In this document: one piece after another, positions 1-11,160 of the stretch
Layout of the letters: the number at the start of each line of letters is the position of its first letter
Numbering within the stretch: the stretch's first letter is position 1
Source: Enoplolaimus lenunculus
Taxonomy: Eukaryota; Nematoda; Enoplea; Enoplida; Thoracostomopsidae
Reading direction: 5' to 3'
DNA length: 64,000 nt
Assembly (NCBI GenBank): GCA_030248215.1
Contig: JASANG010003372.1
Coordinates: 62,001 to 126,000 of the forward strand
Notes under the pieces: generated by a model
What the model was told of the DNA's origin: nothing
The model's input: only the letters and a program-made list of their open reading frames with translations
Database searches by the model: none
Made by a program: the position numbers and the translations under genes

Positions 1-53
1 TGATATATTAGTTTTATATTTACCCGTGCATGCCCCGGCCCATAGCCATCGCA

Positions 54-431
54 CAGTGGCGGATCCAGGATCTCAAAATGGGGGGGCAAAGTTTCACAGG
101 TAATAAACTTATTTTTGAGCCATACTGTAGTGACCCAAATAAGAGGGGGTCCCCATTTTGAGTCCCAATTAATAGGAGTCCGTATTTCTAATAAGAATCC
201 GTAAGCGGGTAGAGTCCTTAAACCCTTGTTTAGAGTCCATAAATGTCTATTATCCCTCAGTGTAGTGCATAAATGACTCCAGGGCCAAGAAACATTAAAG
301 CGTGCTTATACTATTGTGTATAAAACAGAGAAATAAACAGCGTAGAACAGCAATTGACACTATATAATTTTTGTCGACATGCTGTTGGGAGGCCACGGCC
401 GGGTGCCCCCCCCCCCGTGGATCCGCCATTG
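54..431. mobile_element. hAT-type non-autonomous composite element, with 8-bp target duplication
   Basis: The ends are CAGTGGCGGATCCA and the inverse CAATGGCGGATCCAC. They are flanked on both sides by the 8-bp direct repeat CCATCGCA (46-53 and 432-439), a hallmark of the hAT superfamily. From about 123 to 300 the interior matches the inverted-repeat end of a different element (the GTGACCCGAATAAGAGGGG MITE at 17833-18284), so this is one element nested in another. No transposase is visible. A shortened relative lies at 30500-30684. Confidence 0.85.
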
Positions 432-441
432 CCATCGCACC

Positions 442-803
442 ATGTTAGGGGGGATAAAAATTTTTTTTAGCAGTGGCATAAAAGGTTTTTGGGGCAAACA
501 TTTCCCGGGGGCTGAGCCTCTTGAGCACCATCTTGGCTACGGAAGAACCATGCATTCCCTATTCGAGTACGTAATAGTATACGTTTATAACACTTGTCAC
601 CAGTTAGCGATCAACTTTCAAACAAAATCCCATTGACGAACAATTCAGTTAGTTTCGCGATATTGTGATGCAAGTTAAAGTTTTAGCTCTGACGACAAAA
701 TAATATTTAAGTGATATGTAATGTTTCTCACTTGATTGATGGCACACCAAAGGTCGTTCGATACTGTATTATTGTAACCATGTTCTTTCATATAAGCCTG
801 AAA

Positions 804-846
<43 letters not shown>

Positions 847-2480
847 TCTAATTATTGCCTGCCAGAGTATAATGTCATTGTTGCTTTGTAGTGCACTGAA
901 TAAGAGGTAGACGGTATTAATATGGGCGTACCTATGTGGCCTGTAGCTAGTTGATTTTCCTAGGGGACTAAATTTTTTCACGAAGGATACAATAACAGTT
1001 TTCGATGACTTATACAAGCAAGGTTGAAAATATTCCAGGGCTGGTACCAAAATTCTACCGCAAAGGGCTAAGCGACAGTATGTATTTTGAGTTCGAATCA
1101 ATAAGAGTCTATATTTTCGTAAATACAGTGCTTAAATCTATATTTCTAAATTTTATTAGTATGTTGTAGCAAAACGTTCCCCTCCAAATCCTTAATATAA
1201 TTGCAACTGCGAGAATGCCATATGAATGCATTATAATAGCAGTCTTGCCCGCGCGTACCAGTCATTCACATTGTTAGCCGAGGTACTGGGCATTTCCAAT
1301 TTTTGAGAAGCCACCTATTTTTTGCAGGTCCAAAACTTATAAGCTTGATAAGACAGGCTGCGTTTGGTTACACTATAATTAGCCAATCTTCAGGATAGGA
1401 CATCCGGCACCTGATCAAGTGGGAACTGACCTTTGATTAAATACACTAGGTGGTAGTAGACGCCGGACTATTCAGTTAAGCAGACCTAAAAACGTTTGAA
1501 TCTTAAATCCGTTCAATATCAACAATTTGCAACTATTTTTATACATTCGAAGCTATGGGAGCGCACTCAGCTCACCCAGAACCAATCTGCAGTGTCTGGC
1601 CACTTCTGCCAGTTTACAATAGATCACAGATCTGTGCGCACACCTATGTAGCGACTCTCTAGGACACCGACACTTCAAAGCCTGCCTTTTTCAGTTTAGA
1701 ATCTTACTAATCAAAGCTTTGTCTACCGACACCAGTTTGTAAGGGGTCTTTATGCCAAGTTCTGATCCCAAAAATTCCCATGTAGTCCGAAAGGTCACAC
1801 ATTCTCGCAAAATGTGACGCCAACTGTCATAACCTAAGTTCTACTCAGATTTAGAGGAGCTGGGTGCAGTAACATCTGTACAGTTGTCGAAACAATTTTC
1901 AGTGGATAGATACCTTGTAAAACATAGTACGAACGTAACAAAAACAAACAATCTTTACATGTTGTGTCTAGAACACCTATTTGCTTCATTTGCGTTCGCA
2001 ACGCCTATTTTAGTTAACGATAGCCTGAATAACTTCTAGAAAGCACCCAGAATAAGACTGCATGATGTTTTAAGCAGATTTTTGTTGCGACATCTTAGCG
2101 CTGTCAACAATTAGCGTTCACACGAACCAATTGCAAATTAAAACATACAGGTGTACAGAGCAAAGCATAGGTCAAATTCGTGTGGCAACCGCAATTCAAA
2201 ACTCCCTACCTGCATTGCATTTTTATAAACTTGTGGACCAACAAAGTCGCTCATCATTCGAACAATGGATGATCCCTTAAAAATGCAATGTGTAACCAAA
2301 TATTACCAAAAAACACAACACTTCTTTAATATCTTTAATGCATTTTCCGTTATTCCCCCGACGTCGTTTGCTTGAAAATGATTGGATTTGAAACTTTTTT
2401 CTGTTATTTGGGTTTGTCATTATGTGCCCCGTTCACAGTAAAGGGACGGGATACAAAAATGTGTTGTAGCCCAGGGTTAA
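442..2480. other. Non-coding stretch without recognised gene
   Basis: I see no exon with convincing splice sites or conserved protein motif on either strand, apart from the ATT microsatellite. If the minus-strand M1 peptidase gene continued downstream in the usual way, its missing 3' exons could lie here. I looked for the expected continuation after ITYCK and did not find it. Confidence 0.5.
803..846. repeat. (ATT)n microsatellite
   Basis: About 14 uninterrupted ATT units. They produce a poly-Asn run in a spurious minus-strand reading frame. Confidence 0.95.
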
Positions 2481-2499
2481 ATCAACCTCTAAACGTCGT

Positions 2500-3090
2500 C
2501 CGGACAAAAGACCGACTGTCCAGGGGGCCGTTTTGTTCAGGCGACCTTTTGTCCAGTAGGTCTTTTGTTTGGGCTGCTTTTTGTCCAAGCGGTCTTTTGT
2601 CCTCACGGCCTTTTGTCCGGATGGACTTTTGCGCGAACGATCTTATATCAGAACGGCCTTTTGTCCGAACGGCCTTTTGTCCGGACGGCCTTTTGTCCAT
2701 ACGGCCTTTTGTCCGGTCGGCCTTTTGTCCGGTTGGCCTTTTGTCCGGACGGCCTTTTGTCCGGACGGCCTTTTGTCCGGACGGCCTTTTGTCCGGACGG
2801 CCTTTTGTCCGGACGGCCTTTTGTCCGGACGGCCTTTTGTCCGGACGGCCTTTTGTCCGGACGGCCTTCTGTCCGGACGGCCTTCTGTCCGGACGGCCTT
2901 TTGTCCGGACGGCCTTTTGTCCGGACGGCCTTTTGTCCGGACGGCCTTTTGACCAGACGGCGCTTTGTCCATACGGTGTTTTGTTGTTTTGTCCAGGCGC
3001 GCCATTGTCCGGACGGTCGTCTGTCCAAGCAGTTTTTTGTCCGGCGGCCATCTGTCCGGCAGTCACTTGTCTGGCGGCCTTCTGTCCGGG
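2500..3090. repeat. 16-bp minisatellite, unit GGCCTTTTGTCCGGAC
   Basis: About 35 tandem copies of a 16-bp unit, nearly perfect in the centre (about 2690-2945) and degenerate toward both ends. Each unit contains the palindrome GTCCGGAC. Because 16 is not a multiple of 3 and the unit lacks stops, several frames on both strands stay open for 120-250 codons with a 16-residue period. These are repeat artefacts, not genes. The array lies just beyond the last recognised exon of the M1 peptidase. Confidence 0.95.
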
Positions 3091-3295
3091 AACCGTAACC
3101 CGAATATATAAGAGAGTTGTTCGGACCTGAGAAGAAGTCTTAAATAGGGTTTCTTTCATATCCGAGTTTGTCTATTTTGGCTATTTCTCTCATAACCGCA
3201 TCACTTATATCCGCGTTACATTGTACATATTGACGAAATTTCATCCATTGTAATATATCATACGCTAACAAACATAACTCATTGTATAATTTTAC

Positions 3296-3430
3296 CTTGC
3301 AGTAGGTTATAGTATCGAACATTGTCATTAGTAAATCAGTGTCATACGAATCTATTTCAATTGGATGAGTTTCGCTTTCACCATCATATTCCATTCCAAT
3401 CAACAAGTTTTCTGTTATAAATATACGATC
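3296..3430 (-). CDS. M1 peptidase exon 7 (DRIFITENL...DTITYCK)
   Basis: Acceptor TTTAG at 3431-3432 and donor GTAAAA at 3295-3294. The exon is phase 0 at both ends (135 bp). It matches the M1 region after the third zinc ligand, including the ESETHPIEI stretch (usually ESSHPI) and FDTITYCK. The Tyr there corresponds to the transition-state Tyr of YSKGA in the family. The open frame that runs on past the donor to 3140 lacks M1 features. Confidence 0.85.
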
Positions 3431-6400
3431 CTAAACAAACTGAAATTAATATTGTCAAAAATACATAGCTAGCCAATATACCAGAGAAACTAAATATAAA
3501 ATAGGTACAGTCAAACTTTGACTGCATCAGTTAATTTTTCAGCTGGGTGGGGGTCGAACGCTGCAAACAAAAATTGTTTCATCCTTTCTACATGTAAAAC
3601 ATTTTGCTGTGCTTAGGTACGTTTGATACCTACATGAGCGAAAACCTACATCATATACTGCAACAAAAGTTTAAAAAAAGTTAGTTACTGTTTCCAAATT
3701 TTCAACCGCATCAATACAAATATACGCCATAAATTCAGCGAACGCTTCGTTCAACCAAAGCTCTGACCACCACGTCATGGTAACGTAATTGCCATACCAC
3801 TGTAATAGGGTAACGGAAATATATATTTGCACCGTTGTCACAGTGGCATTGAGACCAAAGGCCGTGTCCGTAAGTTAATTGGGTCTTTTCGGCTATCTTT
3901 TCCCAGCCAGCGTTTGCCCAAAAATGGTTTCATTTTGGAAATTTTTGCATATATATTTAGGTTCTCATAACCTCCTATGATTAATCCCTGCCCAAATTTG
4001 AATTTTTGAAAAATTCGATATTTTAAGGTCTCGAGGTCGCCCCTGGCGACCCAAAGCCTTGTCTATCAAAAAAGTTCATAAAGTTAGACAAATTCAACAG
4101 CATTCGAAGCAGCATACAGAGTTGAGTCGAGTGGTGTTAAATTTTCCACAGACATCTGGCTAACGAGTTACAATGAAATAACTGATTTAGCACCGTCCCA
4201 AAACGTTGAAGCGCGCCAAATCACTTTTTGACCATAATTCGTTAGCCAGACGTCTGATTGCGGAAAACATAACATAATTCGACTCAGATAAGTAATGCTG
4301 CGTTTGTTCATTTTTTGAAAAAAAAATTTTTTGATACTATAGGGAAGACCCTGGTGCCTTAAAAATCGGATTTTTCAAAATTTCAAATTTGGACATTGAA
4401 TGATCAGGGAAGGCCGTGGGCAGCCTAAATATGCACAAAATTTTGAAATTCAACCATTTTTGGGCAAACGCTGACTGGGGAATAACTGAAAAGACCCCAT
4501 GTAGTTTTTGACAACTATCTGTGCGATTTGATGACTTCTAAATAATTCTCCACAACAAATATAACTGCAAACATAATCACTGGGTTTTTGAAATTTTACT
4601 TAAGTATTCACTTTAGTTATACTTAATAATTACTTAAAGCACCGACTTTTACTTAACTTTTCGGACAAAAACACACAAACGCCAAATGTGAACCATTGTC
4701 ATAACCATAACAAAAACAGCAATAGTTTTGCTTCATATTAAGAAGGCACACCGAGTTTATAATTTCTCAGTTAGACCAAGATTAATATGTTCTGTGCTGT
4801 TCATTTGTAATATATCGAAATTTGTCAACGTTTTAAGTATTTGTTTTGCTTAATAAGTACGCTTTTAAAAACGACAAAATAAATTGCTTAGCACGTACTG
4901 AAATACTGAGTGGAATTATGTAAAATGTTATTTACCTGATGCGCAATTTCGTGGGCAACTAAAAGAGCAACGCTCTGGCGGGTTTGTAAATCAGAAGTTT
5001 TTGGATCGTGTATGATTGCGTTTCCGTTATAATATATTAAACCCCATGTTTCCATTCCACCGTACATAAAATTAGTCAAAACGATAAAGTCTGAAACGTA
5101 AACAATACCAGTGTCACAGCAACTGAGTCGTAGGATAAATAAGCGATAATGCGCCCCCCATGACGGACAAACATCCCTCACTACAATAAATCGTGAGTCA
5201 AATTGACTCTGTCCGAAATAAAGCCTACGGGACTACACAAATTGATAGCCTATTTCGGAGAGAGTCAATTTGACTCACCATTTTTTGCAGTGCTGTAGCC
5301 GAAAATTTGTCGACGCCTATTACAATGTAAAAGATAGTTAAAAATTGCCTCACGTCAGATTTTGCCTATATATTTGATAGCAGCACATAGCGGCTTGTGG
5401 CGGTGAGGGGCGGCATCCGACGCAGTAAAGTATAGCACAACCCTAAAACTTGCTAAGCTTAGAATTTTATTTAAGCTTATTTGTTGGTTTGTATGTGTGC
5501 CACTTTAATTGGCAAAGTGCTTTTGCCAGGCGTGGCGTGCGGTAGATACGACTCCGCTTCAAATCGAATGCGTACTTCATACAAAAACGTCTAAGGTCTG
5601 CGCTATACGTGCGGGACAAATATCTGTCCCAGAAAAATGCATAAACGATTTGTTCGTGAAACGGTATTTCTAGTTGGATCCATGGAATGTAATATCAAAT
5701 ATCACAAAGCTCAATTTCATGGAGAAAAAGGCCAATGTATAGAACAGTGCCGTAACAGTAGTAAAAACATATTGCTAAGCCTAAGCCTTAGCTTTAAGCA
5801 TAAGAATGAGCTTATACCTAAGCCTCCTATTAAGCAAGAAAATATTTAAATCTTAACCGTTATTCTATTGCAGTCCGTCAGAAAAATGTTGCGCTCCCCG
5901 AGAAAATCTTTTTTGTAACTGACGTAAAAGGTGCTGTGAATACTGCCGGATAACAAAAGTGATTATCGTGTAACATTTAAGGTTTGTGTAATTTACCACA
6001 TTTCGTCATCGGATACGAAATGCCAAAATAATTAGTGAAAAATTCCAATGCTTTGACAGAAATCTCGACTGCATATTCTATCTGATCAATAATGATGGGT
6101 TGAGCATATCCGCGAACCTGAAATAGTAGTTCTCATTCTATTGTATTTAAATATCACTTTGAACACATCACTTTTAATCAATGATGACGCCATTTTTGAG
6201 ATATGACGATACGATGAAATTTCAGAGTACAAATTATCGGTCGACTAGTTGTCGAGCGTCGAACTGTCGTGATACCATAATTACAATCTCAACCAATGTT
6301 GACGTCATGTTTAACAGATAGGGTCACATACCACAATTCCTGTATTTGTGCGGCCCTCACGATAAGGAAAGTCGCAAATTGCAATTGCAGTCAAATAGGG

Positions 6401-8474
6401 TGACATTACAACGCTGGTTGCAAAATGGTCGGCAATCCATTCGTTGTCGCTAAAAATTCAACAGTGAAAGCTCGCTGCTTATGGCCGGTTTCGAACGAAA
6501 CAGACACGCAAACATGCTTACAATTGCAAAAATGCAATATAACAATGAAATTTAGCAGTCGTCAAATGTTCTTAAAATGACATTTTTTCACCTACCGTGT
6601 ACTATATTGGGTAATTAAATAATGTGATATTCCTATGAACAACATTGCACTGTAAAATTCCGACGAGTTGATTATTAATATCAATCATTTCGTGTGATTG
6701 CTGAGTTAATAACAAGAAACATCAACTCACTCTGAGCTGATGTAATGCCGGGTGTGTTGATTAATTAACTCAGATCGAGTTCAATCAATTCAGAATTCTG
6801 AGTTCGGAAAGAGGTATATAATTCAGAGCTCACGCTTATGAAATAACGAATGAAATCGCTGGTCGATTCTGCGGTTGTTTGCTAAGTTGCTTCTAGTTCT
6901 GACAGCCATACAGCCTTTGCAAACACTTTATTAGCACACATTAAAGTGTTTATAAACTGTAGTTTATGTAAAGATCAAGGTGGAACGTTTAGCTTAGGCT
7001 TTATGTTTATATATACTACTGTTACGGCCCTGTTTTTCTATACAATGGCTGAAATTGTTAAAATAATCAAAGCTTACATCTTCTCCGAGCGTATAAGGTT
7101 AGTGTTTGCCAAGCTTATGAATTGTTTTCTATGAATGACAGTAAACGTAAAGTTGGCTTTGTAGACAGGTTCATCAAAACATGGAAATATTTCACGAGCT
7201 TTTGCAACTGCATATGGTGTGCCAGCGTAGTATCTGAAACCAAAAAATCCATTCTTTACTTGTGACAATGCGCTAACGAAAATTTGACCCTGTTTCGTCA
7301 AATTAGCAAATATCAGCAGTAGTGATTCGTTTTTGACACGAAGCAACGTTTTTGACACGAAGCAAACAACTTAAACGAGTAACGCAATTTTATGGCAGTG
7401 AAGTTGTGATTTCGGAATTGGTAAATGTTACAAAGCTGCATGGAATTCGTCCAATCTTGTAGGCAGGGGTTACCTTGCTAGGAAAGGCTAAAAAATTTCA
7501 AACGGGGCATACAAGGGTATTCGTTGACTTACAAATTAGATTCAAAATTTACAAGGTGTGACCCAAATTTTACAAATTACAAGGTGGGGCCAAAATTTTT
7601 CCACAGGGACCGTGGCCCCCGGGCACTGTCTTGGCTAAGGGTACGAATTAGTATCGATTTACACGGCAGACAAAGAACTGCACGATATTAATGTGTGAGT
7701 TGTATTTTTATTTTATATTATTGTTGTATTTGTTGCCTTTCTTAATAATTTTGTTAAAGCAATAAGTAACCGTTTGTACCTTGTTGTCTTTGTTTCAGGT
7801 AAATCGTACGAATTCAAATAAAATCCATTAAATTCTTCAGAAATAGTATTCCAAAAGTTAACAACGTTCAGTTCGTATTCAATTCCGTTTCGAAACCAAT
7901 CTTTGCTGCTGTTTTTGTCGTTGGCCGCTGTGATTATTCTAAGACGGTCGCTTTTACGATGCTCAACTGATTCTACAGGAATTCGTTTCGTCTTTCGTCC
8001 GGTGTCGCGGTCAATTTCATAAATCAATACTTGTTCCGGTTGTATTTGGGCAAAATTCTTTGCATATAATTCCACTTGTGATGAGTCGTTTAAGCATTGC
8101 ATCAAAATTGTTACATTTCCAGTAAAGTTTAAATCAGATTTATCCTCCAGTTTTAAAAACGGTTTAATTGTTATCCAGTACTGAGAAGGTTTGAAATGTT
8201 TCGGCAGAAAATATTCCACCGATGTATTAACTGTGTCATTCGTTTCTGTTTCAGTGTAGACGGTGTTTTGGCTTGAGTTGTTGCACGTCGCAGCAGCAGT
8301 CGAAATCAACGAATCACGAGTACTCGTGGAGTTGCTGTCAGAGAGAAGGAAATAAGACAACACCGCTATGACGACACACACGAGACCGGCAGCAACTACA
8401 GAAACAATCACTAATGCAACACAACGTTGGTGTGATGCTTTAGACGAGGCATGACTGTGGACAACTTGGCTCAT
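3296..8474 (-). CDS. M1-family zinc aminopeptidase (aminopeptidase N-like), seven exons, 3' part not found
   Basis: Seven minus-strand exons join in frame (695, 156, 118, 121, 155, 111 and 135 bp) into about 497 residues. The protein is a type II membrane peptidase: a short cytoplasmic tail, one transmembrane segment (about residues 18-44), a Ser/Thr-rich stalk, the N-terminal beta domain, then the catalytic domain. Visible M1 signatures are [28 protein letters not shown] (the GAMEN position), HEIAHQW and LNEAFAEF, giving HEXXH-X18-E for zinc. Family members are about 900-1000 residues and remove N-terminal residues from peptides at the cell surface. The exon carrying the usual continuation after the Tyr of ITYCK, and the whole C-terminal half, are not seen. 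The GAMEN Asn is Thr here. The gene is either disrupted downstream or its remaining exons are too diverged or distant. Confidence 0.9.
3689..3799 (-). CDS. M1 peptidase exon 6 (third zinc ligand)
   Basis: Encodes [20 protein letters not shown] and continues to ENLET. The Glu of LNEAF is 18 residues after the second His of HEIAH, as required. Acceptor TTACAG, donor GTAACT; 111 bp, phase 0. Confidence 0.93.
3881..4501. mobile_element. Long foldback element in the M1 peptidase intron
   Basis: The left end (GGGTCTTTTCGGCTATC..., then CAGCGTTTGCCCAAAAATGG) is the inverse of the right end (CCATTTTTGGGCAAACGCTG...GAAAAGACCCC). Inverted similarity extends inward for roughly 250-300 bp on each arm, including TCTGGCTAACGAG and its inverse CGTTAGCCAGA. 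No coding capacity. A related half lies at about 11590-11800. Confidence 0.8.
4936..5090 (-). CDS. M1 peptidase exon 5 (GAMEN-position and HEXXH)
   Basis: Encodes [20 protein letters not shown] and then VAHEIAHQ. The substrate-anchoring GAMEN motif reads GGMET: Gly for Ala is tolerated in the family, but Thr for Asn is unusual. Acceptor TTTCAG at 5092-5091, donor CAG|GTAAAT; 155 bp, entering with the last two bases of a codon. Confidence 0.95.
5190..5294. mobile_element. Short palindromic MITE, CACTGCAAAAAATGGTGAGTCA family
   Basis: GTGAGTCAAATTGACTCTGTCCGAAATA... is mirrored by TATTTCGGAGAGAGTCAATTTGACTCACC, ending in CATTTTTTGCAGTG. It is a deleted version of the longer copy at 19410-19613. 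A fragment is at 27222-27335. Confidence 0.8.
5730..5912. mobile_element. CCTAAG-core MITE, degenerate copy
   Basis: Begins GGCCAATGTATAGAACAG and ends near CAGAAAAATGTTGCGCTCC. Between the ends are CCTAAG-like hexamers. Same family as 15362-15498. It lies in the M1 peptidase intron between exons 4 and 5. Confidence 0.65.
5997..6117 (-). CDS. M1 peptidase exon 4 (VRGYAQP...YPMTKC)
   Basis: Encodes the helix and strand before the GAMEN loop, with [17 protein letters not shown] matching the M1 pattern LEFFEDYFGIPYPLPK. Acceptor TTTCAG at 6119-6118, donor TGTG|GTAAAT; 121 bp. Confidence 0.93.
6332..6449 (-). CDS. M1 peptidase exon 3 ([12 protein letters not shown])
   Basis: Encodes [19 protein letters not shown] and AICDF, matching the M1 pattern HFxxTxxMSTYLLAFxVxDF. 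Acceptor TTTTTAG, donor GTG|GTATGT; 118 bp. Confidence 0.93.
6645..6830. mobile_element. MITE, CACTGTAAATTCC / TGAGTT-rich family
   Basis: Starts CACTGTAAAATTCCGACGAGTT and contains mirrored TGAGTTAAT and CAGAATTCTGAGTT segments. Relatives are at about 16240-16372, 34722-34870 and 37240-37460, each with CACTGTAAATTCC or its inverse at an end. Confidence 0.6.
7078..7233 (-). CDS. M1 peptidase exon 2 (FPCFDEP)
   Basis: Encodes [32 protein letters not shown] and up to LIRSEK. FPCFDEP is one of the most conserved M1 motifs. Acceptor TTTCAG at 7235-7234, donor GTAAGC; 156 bp. Confidence 0.95.
7780..8474 (-). CDS. M1 peptidase exon 1 (start, transmembrane segment, N-terminal domain)
   Basis: Starts at ATG 8474 ([11 protein letters not shown]). 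A hydrophobic segment follows at about residues 18-44 ([16 protein letters not shown]...), giving type II topology. A Ser/Thr-rich stalk leads to [17 protein letters not shown], the usual start of the M1 N-terminal beta domain, which ends [11 protein letters not shown]. Donor AAG|GTACAA; 695 bp. Several N-x-S/T sites fit an ectodomain. Confidence 0.92.
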
Positions 8475-8534
8475 TTTCTTCAGGTTAGTCTTGATTTAAA
8501 ATGTATTTAGCTTAATTGAATTTTAAATTTCAAA

Positions 8535-8974
8535 TAAAGAGGGGTGGACTGATATTTATTTGGCCTCTCCAGAGGGTACCCCCACTGTTATTCGGTTACG
8601 GACTCTTATTTATTTTTTATCCCACGCTGCGTCATCCTTCGTTACTGTAATATATCCGGTACTGCAACTATCCGCAGAATTAAACGTTTATTTGTCTTGT
8701 GTCAATAGCTTGAGCGATAATGCAAGTTTATAGTTCGGAATGTACTTTCAAATTTTAGGTACGCTTTAAAGTTTCGAACTCAAATAATTTGGGCCTGGAG
8801 TCCTTTATGCGCAACATTTAGGGATAATTGAAATTTATGGGCTCTAATTAGGGTTTAAGGGCTCTATCCGCTTGCAGACTCTTATTAGGTATACGGACTC
8901 CTATGGATTAGTACTCAAAATGGGGACCCCTCCCTCTTATTACCCCTCCCCATCTTATTCTGGTCAATACAGTA
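8535..8974. mobile_element. MITE of about 440 bp, TIR TACTGTA-TGACCCGAATAAGAGGGG family
   Basis: Closely matches the copy at 17833-18284 throughout. The right end reads TCTTATTCTGGTCAATACAGTA and the left end is slightly truncated (AAATAAAGAGGGG). It sits just upstream of the M1 start codon. No coding capacity. The terminal TA next to CAGT/CTGT ends would fit a Tc1/mariner-type mover, which is inference. Confidence 0.85.
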
Positions 8975-9077
8975 ACATTATAAAATCATAATATAATTTT
9001 TGCGACGTATTCCGAAATGGCAGTAAACACATAAGTATTGTTGGACTAATTGCTTTTTTGTACACTTCTTCTAGATA

Positions 9078-9345
9078 TACTATAGTGACCTGAATAAGAG
9101 TGGGACAAATATTTATTTGGCCTCACCAGATGGTACCCCCTGTTATTCGGTTACCGACTGTTATTTATTTTTAACCCGCCGTCCGCTGCCCTTTGTTACT
9201 GATATATGTCCGGTATTGCATTGCAACTATCCTTTGAATCAAACGTTTATTTGTCTTGTATCAAAAGTTTGAGCGATAATGCAGTTATACATACGAATGT
9301 ACTTTCGAAACTTAACTATGCCTTAGAGTTTCGAACTCAATGGGT
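9078..9345. mobile_element. Truncated MITE, same 440-bp family
   Basis: Begins TATACTATAGTGACCTGAA and follows the family sequence through TTTGAGCGATAATGCAG to about AGAGTTTCGAACTCAA, then stops. Only the left half is present. Confidence 0.8.
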
Positions 9346-10924
9346 CATCCACCTTATAATCCGCGCGCTAATGTAAAATTTTGTCCAACCACCCGGTGTA
9401 GATATTATTACTTGTCCCGACACTGTCCGAAGGGAGTCGTGACAAAACGTAAAAAATTACCCAAAATAACTAAGTGTATATATGTGTTTGTGTTGTTGTT
9501 ATTTATGATTGCGATGCTATATGCACACAGTGCAATGTGCCTTTACGTCCTAGTTAGGAACTTCCGGACTTTATAGTAGTATCGTAATAGAGTGTGTTAA
9601 AACGACGTCGGGCCTCACTCAGACCCAGAAATTTTTTGCAGCAGCGCGTGCAGCATAAAGTGGATGTTCCAAAATAGCCATAACAATTCTTCTTAGTATA
9701 TCAAGTCAAACAAGATTTTCAGTAAATAATGAACCGTTTTGGTTCTCTGTCATGTTGAAATTAGGTTTATAATTAGTAAAATTTTTCAGGCAAAATTTAA
9801 TCAACAATTGTATGGTGATGATATTACTGCTATTGTTTCGAAAAATTTATATTTCGTGGAGGTCGGCCGCTTGAAATATTGGGTCTGTAAAAGATAGAAT
9901 AGGCAAACCGTTATCATTGCTTAAACCAGGTAGTGGCTGAATTTCTGAAATCGTACTGAAATGTCTATTTAAGTTTTGATTATTTCTTTTACGTTAAGTC
10001 GCCGACTTAAAGCAAATACTAAACTGCTTTTGGCTAAAAACAAAGAAAATACAGCGTCACTTTACGGTCAAGATTACAAGCCCACTTCAGCAACAAAAAA
10101 AGCTTTGCATGATATTGTACTTAAGAACGTATACAAAACAGCTTAAAAATAAACTGTAAAATGTCACAAAACAATGAAAATACCTGCAGGTTGCCGTAAA
10201 CAACTGCCACGAGTCAGTTTGATGGCAGTCGGTGTTTATGATTGCATAAATGGTAACATCTTACAGAATTGCATTTGTAGAGCTTACAAGTGTTTTTGCA
10301 AATTCGGAATATTTACACAAAACCGAACGCCTGTCACCCGTCTTTATGCGCGCAAATTTCCTTTACCGTTACCGACCTTACCTGTCGTTATTTTTCTACT
10401 GCGTTTAATACAATTGCGCAATTTTACAGTGCACAGATGTTATTCACTCGATTTACGAACAACAACTCTTTATCAGTAACTTTATAAACAAACCATTAAG
10501 TAATAAATATAACACCGGACAATATGAACATTACACCTATCAACGTTAAAACTAAGTTGTGTGTCGATGGATAATTAGTGAATCAAAACATTCTTGTCTG
10601 TACAAAATCGTTGGAAGAGCGTATAAATCACACGTTTCGAGAAATGTATAGCCTCTATAGGAACGCGAAGAATACAAGCAAATGGAAAAAAATATATTGT
10701 TGCTGCCATTCAAACAGCCACAAATATTTTTCGATTTAACAGCACCATTTCAGGAGTGTAATATATACTCATTTTTCACTCATACGGTAAAACAGTTTAA
10801 AAATTCAAGTTTTTCTACATTATCTGGTTTCAGAAATCTTACAATTTTACGCACGCTTTGAAATTTAATGTCCGCAGGTATACCCGCTCCAAAATATTTT
10901 TACCTGTAGCCGTGTTACCCGCGG

Positions 10925-11160
10925 GTATACATTCATAAAAGTTATACACGCAGTTGCGACACTGACTCTTAATTCCATGTTACTTTAAGGTTTTCGAATG
11001 CAACGTTTTGAACTTTAGCGCACTATTTGCCAGCTCTCCAGCCTGATTCATGAGATTTTTTTGAAAATTTTGTGAATTGGTCCCAATTTGCCAAGATAAA
11101 TTCATAAAAGTTATACACGCAGTTCAGACACTGAGACTCTTAATTCCATGTTGTCGAACC
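10925..11160. repeat. Direct duplication of a ~60-bp segment
   Basis: ATTCATAAAAGTTATACACG with CAGTT..GACACTGA..CTCTTAATTCCATGTT occurs at about 10929-10985 and again at 11099-11155. The two copies differ by a few small changes. The spacer is about 110 bp and the function unknown. Confidence 0.8.

Noticed and set aside
2500-3090. CRISPR-like array
   Set aside because: Head-to-tail 16-bp units without spacers in a eukaryotic setting; a minisatellite.
2372-3159. Several long overlapping open frames on both strands with 16-residue repeats (for example FVRTAFCPDGLLSGRP)
   Set aside because: They are produced by the stop-free 16-bp minisatellite, open in many frames at once, with no start context or splice support.
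3140-3295. Open frame continuing beyond M1 exon 7
   Set aside because: It follows a good donor site and shows none of the expected M1 residues; read as intron or spacer.
10174-10487. Two overlapping plus-strand open frames of 101 and 65 codons
   Set aside because: No recognisable domain; composition like the surrounding AT-rich DNA.
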